From NCBI GenBank assembly GCA_910589415.1, contig OU342636.1, positions 4,446,437-4,510,436 on the forward strand: a stretch of 64,000 nt of DNA, written 5' to 3'. The notes beneath the pieces were generated by a model, which did no database searches, had not been told where the DNA came from, and worked only from the letters and a program-made list of their open reading frames with translations. A program made the translations under genes and the position numbers. Of the stretch, positions 55,610 to 64,000 are shown piece by piece (position 1 is the first letter of the stretch; the number at the start of each line of letters is the position of its first letter). The stretch comes from Malachius bipustulatus. Taxonomy: Eukaryota > Arthropoda > Insecta > Coleoptera > Melyridae.

Positions 55610-57960
55610 TTTATAACAATTATAACTCTTTAGCTTTCCGAAAAATAAAATATAAATTCTTAATAGCTTTGTTAACTACATAAGAATAGTGACTAGAAAA
55701 AGTTTAACAACAATCAAAATAAATGCCAAGATCCTTGATACACACAACGCGAGGCAACACAGTTCCACCTAGTAAATATCGATAATCAATGAAAGAGTGT
55801 CTATAAAAAGTAATAAACGAGCACTTCTGCACACTAAATGACAAGCCAATGCCAACTACCCACTCATTAACATTATTCAAATCTTTTTGTAAATTTAAGG
55901 CATCTTTAACAGATGTAACAGCAGAATATAACTTAATATCATCAGCATACAACAAAATGCTCGAATACTCAATGAAGGAAACTAAATCAGTAATATACAG
56001 ATTGAAAAATACGGTACCAGTATGCGTTCCCTGTCCAACTCCTGAGGAAGCAACAAACTCAGTAGAAATGTAACCATTAATTCTAACTGAATATCTTCTA
56101 CGAATCAGGTATGATTCAATCCATTGAAGCAAAGAACCACATATCCCATAGTTGTTTAGCTTTTGTATCAATAAACGATGATTGATTGAATCAAAGGCGG
56201 CCGACAAATCGGTATAAATAGAGTCAACCTGAGTATTGTTTATTAGACTATTAACTAGATATTCATTATAAACTGAAAGGTTAGAAACAGTTGAACGACC
56301 TGGCAAAAAACCATGTTGTTGTTCAACCATAAATCTATTTAAAAATCCGGACAGCCTCGATTCAACCAACTGATAAAAAATCTTTGCAAACAAGGACAAT
56401 TTAGCTATAGGACGATAGTTCCCTACATCAGCTTTGTTACCCATTTTATGAATCGGAGTGATACAAGAAAGTTTCCAAGCCTCAGGAAATTGTCCAAGGG
56501 TAAGCGATTCATTGAAAATCGTAACAATATTATGCGAGAAAAAGTTGATAAAATTCTTAACAAATAAGACCGGCAAACCATCAGGACCAGCCGAGAGATC
56601 ACTGGACAAAGAGGACAAGGCAAATTCAACCTCATCAGCAGTGAAAGAAAGTTCAGAAATGAACAATGAGGATCTTATATGATCACAATTAAAATTGACT
56701 ATATTGTTATTAAAAACAGATCCGAAATGAGAAGCAAATAGATCCACAATTTCATTCCCAGTATTAGCAGTTCTATGATCTAAAAACATAGTACTCGGCA
56801 ACGAGGAGAAAGAAGATCTATTTAAAAAACTCAAAAAATTCTTAGGATTAGAAAGTATGCCCCTTTCAATTCTGGCCAAATAATCTCTGTACAGTTGTCG
56901 ATCCAGTCTTTTAATTTGTGCCCTTAGCTGAGAAAACTTATCATAATAATAAACGTTATTTGGTCGCTTCCAATTATTGTGAAAGTATCTTTTATCAGCT
57001 ATTAATTTCAGAAGTTCAGAATTATACCATGGAGGTTACTTAGAATTGAAGATACGCTTAATTGAAGTTTCGGTACTAATAATTTCATAAAGTTTTCTGT
57101 AAAAAGTATCGACTCTATTATTAACAGAAACATCAGAACAATGCAAAAAAGACCAATCGGTATCAGATAAAGAATTTTGGATATTGACAATATTTGCATT
57201 TTTAAAATCAAACAAAAAATAATCAAATTCTAAGTAAGAGTAGTCAATATTATACATAGTAACATTAAACGCAGGGTGAAAAATATCCAAGTTGACCAAA
57301 GGATCAGCAACAACACTGCAGCTAGATGATACCACTGAAGAAAATACCAGGTGTTTGGAATCCAAGAGAGTTGACCATAACACAGAGCTCCTCAGCTGAC
57401 GTTTGTACAGGTTTGTTCACATTAGTTCCTTCCAACAACTGAATAAGAGTCCGGGAATTGCCAGGTGAATCCAGGCAAATTAAAATCACCGACAAGCAGG
57501 AACTCAATATCTTCGCGATCAGAATATTCGTTAGTTAACTCATCAAAAAAGTTGTTATATCCAGTTAGGAAACCATCTGAACTCATGCAGGATAGTGGAG
57601 GAGCATAAGTCAGACAGAGCAACAGTTTTTTGCCTTGAGAGAGATTGATTTCATCAGCAAGATATTCAACCAAAGAATTTGAAGATAATATCTGACGATA
57701 TATTAAGCTCTTCCGAAGTAAGATCAGAAGACCATCTCCAGATGACTTTCCAGTATTCACAAGATCACGATCCAGTCTCAATACTTCATAATCTGAGAAT
57801 CAAAGTTCAGAATGAGCAACAGTGCTATCAAGAGAGGTTTCACATAAACATATGACGTCATATTTAGTCACAGATGCTGCAAGAGAGCTTTGGAAAGAGA
57901 TAGTCTTATTTTTTAAACTGCGAACATTCTGATAATACATTGATATAGAGCCTGAAGAAT
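55610..57960 (-). pseudogene. LINE ORF2: endonuclease and RT, 3'-truncated
   Basis: Endonuclease: MYYQNVRSLKNKTISFQS and YDVICLCETSLDSTVAHSEL (57950-57800), GDGLLILLRKS, and FLLVGDFNLPGFTW near 57490. Linker: PPWYNSELLKLIADKRYFHN after a stop near 57038. The RT frame 55704-56879 (391 codons) is intact across the palm: SAGPDGLPVLFVKNF, NYRPIAKLSLFAKIF, QHGFLPGRSTVSNL, YTDLSAAFDSINHRLL, SSGVGQGTHTGTVFFN and ILLYADDIKLY. It ends at a premature stop (DLGIYFDCC). The thumb continues only briefly in another frame. Non-functional, but its RT core is well preserved. Confidence 0.88.
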
Positions 57961-57966
57961 TTATTA

Positions 57967-58815
57967 TTAGTTTTTAGCTTGTTGCGAGGTATTAGCTTTA
58001 GACTGAACGGATTTCTTCTTTACCACTATCAGAGTACCTCTAATATAGCGGATGGTAAGGTCGGGATCTCCAGCTTTCCTCTTAGCATCGAGAGTCGATA
58101 ATACAGATTTCAACTTCAAACGTTGCATAGAAGTAGATGTCATATCTAAAGCAATTTTAAGGCTACCCAGATTGAGTTGTTCTTTACAATGCAGAACCCA
58201 ATATGCTTCGGCAGAGGAAGAAAATATAACTTTCAATGGTCTAATAACATCTGCCGCAGGTTACCCAATTCTAAAACATTTCATTTTGTCACGTTCGACT
58301 GGCTTGTCCGAAAACAAATCAAGTATGGCCGTCTTGTCCAAAGCATCATTCTTTACAGGCAAATTGTATAAGATAATATTCTTAGATTTTACCTCTCTCT
58401 CATGCATTTCAGAAATTACACCTCCAGTTACTTCCTCAATAGCAGAATCAAATTTTTCCTCCACAGCTACGATCCTACAAACTGCATCATCAATACGAAT
58501 ATTTTGCTCGGTTATAGAAAGTTGCAACATATTCTGTAGCTCTCCTTTGTTCTCATCCATCTTTGCATCAAACTTATTCCATAAGTCTTTGCCGAGAGTG
58601 ACAATGGATTTTTGTAACGCAGCAAACTTTCATTCAAGTCCTCCATATTATCAACGTTTGTAAGTGCCTTTACAACAGCACTTTACAAAAGCACCTGAGT
58701 CAAGTTTCGACAACCGTTGAGCACAACTAGGATGCGCTGGAAGAGAACAACCAGAGCATCTAACAATGTTAACAGTGGAGATACTAATGATCTTCTTACA
58801 GGAGATACAGAAGTT
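57967..58815 (-). pseudogene. LINE ORF1 with PHD finger
   Basis: Near 58800-58680 the minus strand reads FCISCKKIISISTVNIVRC, then SGCSLPAHPSCAQRLSKL. This is a PHD-type Cys/His cluster common at the start of CR1-group ORF1. A helical part MDENKGELQNMLQLSITEQN (58560 downwards) is followed by KSKNIILYNLPV, the start of an RRM-like fold. The end is LTIRYIRGTLIVVKK and a Lys/Gln-rich tail stopping near 57967. At least one shift is needed near 58260. Confidence 0.75.
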
Positions 58816-59274
58816 CATCACAGAGGCACAAAATACTGATATTTATTATTATTATTATATACAAATACTGATGTTTATAATAATTATTAATTTGTTTATT
58901 TATATTTTTTAGGTTTGCTCAGCGTCACTCTTTTAATTTAAATCAATAATTTAAATATCTGGTTTTTGTTCAACTCCTTATCACCACTGCTGTAGATTAT
59001 TAGACCAATCAGTCCAAGATTAATCAATGTACTTCTCACTGGAATTTTATTCACTAAAAGCACTATTGCCACATGTGTGTTTCTACATCCAGTCTACAAA
59101 CTACTTCAAGTCACGGCTCAATTACTAGCTTTAATTTGATACCTGTTTCACTCATATCCATAATTATCTTCAGTACCAAAATGCCAAAAACCAGACAGCA
59201 CCTCAAACCACATGCAGACAGAGCTACCACAATCTCTATAAAGTCAATTCTAAAATAGTTATTTTATTATAAAA
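58816..59274. other. Intron 2 spacer, nothing recognised
   Basis: AT-rich sequence with a (TTA)n run near 58840-58860. No gene or element end assigned. Confidence 0.5.
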
Positions 59275-59580
59275 GCTAAACCACTGAAGCGATTTCGATC
59301 ATATTTGGTGTGACGTTTTGGTTTTATGGGACAAAAAGTGCTATACGAAAATTACTCGAGACGTTAATTCATTGGTGTATGTCATGGGTTTTGTAGGTTT
59401 CGCACCATTTGAACTTCTATGTCAATGGAATTATTTTACATACCGAGCTTAGATTAAGTGACTCATTTTCAACAAAAAAGGTACCTACTCTTTATAAAAG
59501 TTGCCTGAATCTTATACCTAGTTTAGAAGAAAATCGCATTTTAATGTTGATTTTTTTATAGGAAGTTTCCTATTTTTTCC
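59275..59580. repeat. Interspersed repeat, copy 2
   Basis: A diverged copy of 5190-5480. Shared blocks include GATTT(C/T)GAT(C/T)A, GGTTTTATGGGACAAAA, GTAGGTTTCGCAC and ACATACCGAGCTTAGATTA. Non-coding, unknown class. Confidence 0.75.
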
Positions 59581-59639
59581 ATGGGCGGCTTCTCTTAATT
59601 TACATTAATTAATTTTTTCTGTTTATTTCCTCATTTCAT

Positions 59640-59900
59640 CAGTCACCCCTCTATTTTCAGTTTCATCTCGCACCTTCTGGACCTTTCTAATTCCCATTAT
59701 CCATCCACTATGTCCGGCACCTTTACAAGACTTATAAGAATTTCCTGTACATTACTCATTTTGTCCTCGAATTTCTCTAGAGTCCTTATAGCACTTCATC
59801 CTTTATATACCTCTTCATACTTTCTAAAGCCCCCTTCACTATTCCATATATTTTCTCCTCTATGGCTTTCTCAACTGTAATCTGCTTCAAACAAGTAGTG
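59640..59900 (-). pseudogene. Possible LINE ORF1 coiled-coil scrap
   Basis: The minus strand reads TVEKAIEEKIYGIVKGALES, then MKRYIKDEVL, in a charged helical style seen in LINE ORF1 proteins, with stops soon after. There is no other support; it may be chance. Confidence 0.25.
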
Positions 59901-60230
59901 TTACAGTAAAATTTTAGTCTTCTATTTTTTTTTCAGCTCTAGTGACCTTATTTCAGCTGGGTTTAGCAGCTAAAAGCTGTAGGTATAATAGTAGTGTGGA
60001 CTGTTTGATTATTTTTAATGTCGCATTTTACTTTCCCTGTTCTGCTAAATAACTTTTTTATTGTTGTTCTATTATAGAGAATTCTTTATTTCTCATTAAT
60101 TACTAAGAGTTCTCTGATTTTTAATGTTACTTTAAAATTTAATGTTTAATTTTTATGATTTCATGGAAATGAAAGTCAGCCTTATAATAATTCTCGATAA
60201 ACTTTATTAATTTTATTTATTTGTTGACAG

Positions 60231-60764
60231 GTGACCGGTGAACATGTTTATACTGGAATTGCACATGCAGCTGCCACAATGTTCAAAGAGGAAGGTGGCG
60301 TGAGGGCATTGTATAGAGGATTCGTTCCTACCCTGATGGGCATGGTGCCTTATGCAGGACTAGCATTTTACTGTTTTGAATATTTAAAATTTGGATGCAT
60401 GAAGTATTTACCAAAGCTGACTTGTAATCGGTGCGAGAAAAACACCGGAGGGTTGGTGTTATCTGTTCCTGCAAAACTTATCTGTGGAGGTGTAGCGGGA
60501 GCAGTTGCACAAAGTGTTAGTTATCCTTTGGATGTAACGAGACGAAGAATGCAGCTTGCGTTAATGAATTCGGACACAAAGCATTTTGCCAAGGGAATGG
60601 TATCCACATTGAAACACATTTATTCAGATCATGGAGTGGTGAAAGGTTTGTACAGAGGAATGTCGATAAATTATATGAGAGCTATTCCGATGGTGGCTGT
60701 CTCCTTTTCAACTTACGAAATGAGCAAGCAACTTTTAAATCTTGATACCGGCTTGAAACTGTAA
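60231..60764 (+). CDS. SLC25A16: Mitochondrial carrier SLC25A16-like, terminal coding exon 3
   Basis: The acceptor TTGTTGACAG ends at 60230 and the exon continues the frame from exon 2 (...RLAFQ|VTGEHVYTGI). It covers residues 137-313 and ends at TAA (60762-60764). Visible are EEGGVRALYRGFVPTLMGM and PYAGLAFYCFEYLK (end of repeat 2), a Cys-containing loop LTCNRCEKNTGG, and repeat 3 with LICGGVAGAVAQSVSYPLDV. The third signature PLDVTRRRMQ sits at about 235-244, then GLYRGMSINYMRAIPMVAVSF. The length of 313 residues is near the usual 300-330 of the family. The GGVAGA-AQ and SYPLDVTRRRMQL blocks match SLC25A16. All key residues are intact, so the gene is probably functional. Confidence 0.96.
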   Translation: MTGEHVYTGIAHAAATMFKEEGGVRALYRGFVPTLMGMVPYAGLAFYCFEYLKFGCMKYLPKLTCNRCEKNTGGLVLSVPAKLICGGVAGAVAQSVSYPLDVTRRRMQLALMNSDTKHFAKGMVSTLKHIYSDHGVVKGLYRGMSINYMRAIPMVAVSFSTYEMSKQLLNLDTGLKL

Positions 60765-61130
60765 ATATGTTTTGTTTATACTGGTATAGGAAATTACCTT
60801 TAGCTATTATTATTATTATTATTTTTTTTATATTTAGTTGTTGGTAATTTTATTTTTATTGCTGGATAACTTACACCATTAGCTCTCTGTTCATCATGTA
60901 TTTTTCATTTCTTCACCAACATTGGGGAATATTTCAGGAGAAAAGAAACATATTTTTGTTCAAGTCCTTTTATTCCTGATTTTTGGTAACCTTTTGCATT
61001 TTGTTGTAGAGCATTTTTATTTTACTGTTTACTTATTACTGTCATTGCTATATGGTGTGTTGATTTTCAAAGCGGGCCATAGGGAATTGACGTAATATTA
61101 ATATTAATATTTTCTTTTACCACTAGTTTC
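60765..61130 (+). other. 3' untranslated and downstream region of the carrier gene
   Basis: AT-rich sequence after the stop. No canonical AATAAA is visible before the LINE sequence starts near 61140, so the polyadenylation site may use a variant signal or lie within the LINE. Confidence 0.45.
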
Positions 61131-63060
61131 AGATTCCTCTGAAATGTCCAACTAAACAGATTTAATTTCTTCTTTAGATGTAGGATGTATAAAAATACTG
61201 TGTTGATTCATTTTTGGTCTCTCAATTTCATAATTAGTTAAGTTTCTTATCTTACTACTTAAATTTTCACCAATTTCACAGAAGTACCTATTTAAAAACT
61301 CAGCAATTTCTTTAGGATTATCAATCCTGGTACCAGAGTCATTTATTAAATAATCTATTTTATGACTTTTTTTCCATTTTTACCCAATTTTTGATTAATA
61401 ATATTCCATAATTTTTTATTATTACAAATATTTTTCTGAATAAGAATGGTGTCATATTTTTTTTTTGGCTTCTTTGATTACTTTATCTAATATTTTTGCA
61501 TATTTTTTATATTCATACTTTAAATTTTCATTGCCAGCATTCAATCTTCAAATTTTATAAAGCTGTTCTTTTGTAGAACAAGATATCATAATGCCATTAG
61601 TCATCCATCCCTTTCTAGGTGTGTTTTTATAATTCTTATTGTATGTTCTAAATTTTCTTGCCTTGGTAATGCAATATTTAATTTCACATATCAATAATTC
61701 AATTGCCATATTTGGATGTTGTAGTAACAATTCATTCCACTTACATTTACTAGCTAATTGCTTTAGCATTTTAAAGTTTATATTAAAACAGTGATCGTCA
61801 CTGTTTTTCTCTGGCAAATTCTTGATAACTAGAAAAAGAGGATAGTGATCTGGCAACACAACACCAACCCTACATGGTTTAAAGTCAAGTAAGTCGGTTT
61901 TTATAAAAATATTATCAATACAAGATCCTCCTTTTTCATTATCAGAGGGTCTTGTTATATCTTGAAAGCAAGGTACATACCCTCTTCCTAGTAGATTATT
62001 TATATGTTCTCGACTTAATAGATTATAATCTAATAATTGAAATGTCCTATGATTAAATGATTTTTACAATTTTGGCAATCAATTAAGTAAGCTTTCAAAT
62101 CCTGTATGAACTCAGGTTTAGGAAGATCATGTGATCTGTATAATGCAGAGACTTCAACATCGATATCACCACTCAGTTTAATTTTGGAATGTAGAATACT
62201 CAGCCTTCCATACTCCTTCGTTTTAGTAGTTTCATTTAAATGTTTATTAACATAATTATATTACAACCCCATCTGCTTGATTAATTCTACTATTATTATA
62301 AAATATTTTGTAATCTGGTAGATTGAAATACTGACAATATTCAAAAATAAAGTTTCAGTACAAATTATAATTTCAGGTTTAATTTTCAATCTTTCAACAA
62401 AAACATGCAAATTTGCAAAATTTGCATTTAGACTTCTAATATTAACACATAAAATCAGTTTATCATTAAGTTGCACATCCTTGTTGAAGGTTATTATATC
62501 ATTATAGATAATTTCCTTTTCTAAAACTTCCATTTCGAAATCAAACATTATCTTCTCCATTCTGCAGCTCACTACTTCTTGAATCACTTGTATACGCTGA
62601 TATATTAGATACACTGTAGGTTGATTTAGAGCGATTTGACTGATCTGAGATACTCTTCACTGATGATGATAACCCTTGAAAGTTATTCACATCACCAATA
62701 TGTCTTGGTATGGTCGGCATCAAAGGATATTCTGTTGATTCAATAAATCTTCTAATTTTGTTCTTCAAATATTGACACGTGTAACTATCTGTAGCCACAT
62801 GATCCGTTCTAAATTGCGTATTGAAGTGATCATTATGATAGATACAATTTGTGCATGCATTATTATTATTTTTACAATCCCTTGTTTTATGTGTACCAGC
62901 ACATTTCAAACAAATAGATTGATTTTTGCATTTAACTCTACTGTGGCCAAATCTACCACAATTGAAACAGGGTCTTGCATTTATAACATCGAATACTTTA
63001 CAGCTTTGAAAACGTATATAAATTCTATCACCATTATCTTTAATACTCTGTAACGTTCTA
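61131..63060 (-). mobile_element. LINE fragment: zinc-knuckle ORF1 and endonuclease
   Basis: Minus strand: an ORF1 end with two zinc knuckles, CFNCGRFGHSRVKC and CLKCAGTHKTRDC (62990-62890), and a Ser-rich tail (62541-62909). The endonuclease follows with LILCVNIRSLNANFANLHVF and IIICTETL (62460-62350), later DHYPLFLVIKNLPE (61859 downwards). The linker to the RT is DSGTRIDNPKEIAEFLNRYF and GENLSSKIRNLTNYEIERPK (61340-61210). It stops before the RT core. The pieces are in different frames. It is a broken Jockey-like LINE lying just past the carrier gene, antisense to it. Confidence 0.75.
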
Positions 63061-63202
63061 TTTTAGAACCGTTACAATTGTTATTAATTTTTGTACCATA
63101 GTAGTTGGCTCTTTATTTCATTTCTTAGAAATTTAAATTCACTGCCTTCGTTTCGTAGGTAGGTACGTTATTATTAATTTTATAAATCGATGTCGTTCTC
63201 CG

Positions 63203-63268
63203 CGATCGAAGCAAAAATGCGATTTTAAATTAAAAAAAAATTTAAAATAGCATTTTTGCTTCGAAGTG
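63203..63268. repeat. Small palindrome
   Basis: GAAGCAAAAATGC...GCATTTTTGCTTC arms around an A/T-rich loop, immediately before the first 69-bp repeat. Confidence 0.7.
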
Positions 63269-63976
63269 TGAAAATTCTTTTTCTGAAGATGCTCCGGAAG
63301 ACGAGGCAGGCCCCCAACGACTTTTGCATATTCCACTTTTCCAGGGCTCGCTCCCTTTTCTGCATTGTCTTGTTCATTATTCGCTAACATATTTTTAATC
63401 TCCTTCATCTCATTTTTCATCACATCTGAGAATTCTTTTTCTAGAGCCACTGCGGAAGACGAGGCAGGGCCCTCAACACGATCTCCGCCAACATGTGAGA
63501 ATTCTTTTTCTGAAGAGGCTCCGGAAGACGAGGCAGGGCCCTCAACACGATCTCCGCCAACATGTGAGAATTCTTTTTCTGAAGAGGCTCCGGAAAACGA
63601 GGCAGGGCCCTCAACACGATCTCCGCCAACATGTGAGAATTCTTTTTCTGAAGAGGCTCCGGAAAACGTGGCAGGGCCCTCAACACCGCCTCAGCCAATC
63701 GTTTTCCGCGTCAGCAGGTTCCGGTCGAGGTCGCCGCTGGAACGACGATCTCAGCCAATCGTTGTCCGCGTCAGCAGGTTCCGGTCGAGGTCGCCGCTGG
63801 AACGACGATCTCAGCCAATCGTTGTCCGCGTCAGCAGGTTCCGGTCGAGGTTTCCGCTGGTACGACGATCTCCGCCAACATCTGAGAATTATTTTTCTGG
63901 AGCCACTGCGGAAGGCGAGGCAGGGCCCTCAAAACGATCTCCGCCAACATCTGCTTCAAAAATGCTTTTTTTTTAA
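63269..63976 (+). repeat. In-frame tandem repeats (69 and 60 bp), possibly coding
   Basis: Units of 69 bp (23 codons; CENSFSEEAPEDEAGPSTRS type) occur at about 63269 (first, diverged), 63422, 63492, 63561 and 63630. Three units of 60 bp (20 codons; QPIVVRVSRFRSRSPLERRS) follow at about 63690-63870, and then another 69-bp-type unit. The plus frame 63365-63976 (203 codons) stays open through both kinds, and the stop follows. The minus strand is also open over the 69-bp part (63441-63698), so strand is not proven. The segment 63335-63420 between the first two units reads FSDVMKNEMKEIKNMLAN on the minus strand, in the style of a LINE ORF1. No start with upstream exon was found. Confidence 0.55.
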
Positions 63977-64000
63977 CAGTATAACAATTTATTAATCGAT

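Larger units (their letters stand above)
55576..58815 (-). mobile_element. CR1/Jockey-like LINE in intron 2, antisense
   Basis: A coherent order on the minus strand: PHD finger and ORF1 (58815-57967), endonuclease (57960-57030), linker and RT (56990-55610). The 3' part of the RT C-terminal domain and the tail are missing, and the end is replaced by a dispersed repeat. It is the same kind of LINE as 43919-44900 and 32052-33060. Confidence 0.82.

Noticed and set aside
45313..60764. Assignment to SLC25A42 (CoA carrier) instead of SLC25A16
   Set aside because: The LLQAHN loop after PLDRVK, the GVFSGL block and the VTRRRMQL third signature fit SLC25A16 better; both families are close, so a phylogeny would settle it.

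Overview
The window is a piece of a large, AT-rich, repeat-swollen animal nuclear genome, most likely an insect. It contains spliced genes with GT-AG introns, a dense mix of insect-type non-LTR retrotransposons, Ty3-like LTR elements, TA-target DNA transposons and many TACCTA-rich stretches. I cannot fix the order. No bacterial, organellar or viral gene organisation is present.

Only one host gene is securely recognised: a mitochondrial carrier of the SLC25A16 type (Graves disease carrier protein homologue) on the + strand. It is assembled from three coding exons: 41132-41186, 45313-45665 and 60231-60764. They join in phase at GT-AG junctions to give a 313-residue protein with all three carrier signatures (PLDRVK, PLDTIR, PLDVTR). 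Intron 1 (4.1 kb) holds a broken Ty3-type gag and two LINE fragments. Intron 2 (14.6 kb) holds a nearly full-length I-type LINE, a Ty3-type LTR with gag, a CR1/Jockey-like LINE and nested DNA elements.

Layout: 1-4.2 kb is non-coding with two adjacent minisatellites. 4.2-8.9 kb is mostly unannotated AT-rich sequence with one CpG-rich patch. 8.9-16 kb is a nest of small DNA transposons with readable target duplications, a split solo LTR and a relic DD34E transposon. 16.1-21 kb is a 4.9-kb terminal-inverted-repeat element invaded by three palindromic elements. 21.4-27.6 kb is a minus-strand LINE cut up by three more of these elements. 27.8-31.9 kb is another terminal-inverted-repeat element carrying a fold-back, a LINE tail and a probable solo LTR. 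32-41 kb holds a LINE fragment, more fold-backs, a broken transposase and a tRNA-derived SINE. 41.1-60.8 kb is the carrier gene. 61.1-64 kb is a LINE fragment followed by an in-frame tandem-repeat array.

The most striking signal is a set of at least eleven elements, nearly all long near-perfect palindromes, whose tips read CAGGGTG or a close variant. They sit in TA (usually TATA) and range from 0.4 to 3.3 kb. Several share an inner core but have different outer arms, so they look like mosaic, stepwise-built fold-back elements. They are probably non-autonomous relatives of the Tc1/mariner group (inferred from the TA target only). I found no convincing new biological system such as a defence or biosynthetic locus. 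The novelty here lies in transposon architecture.
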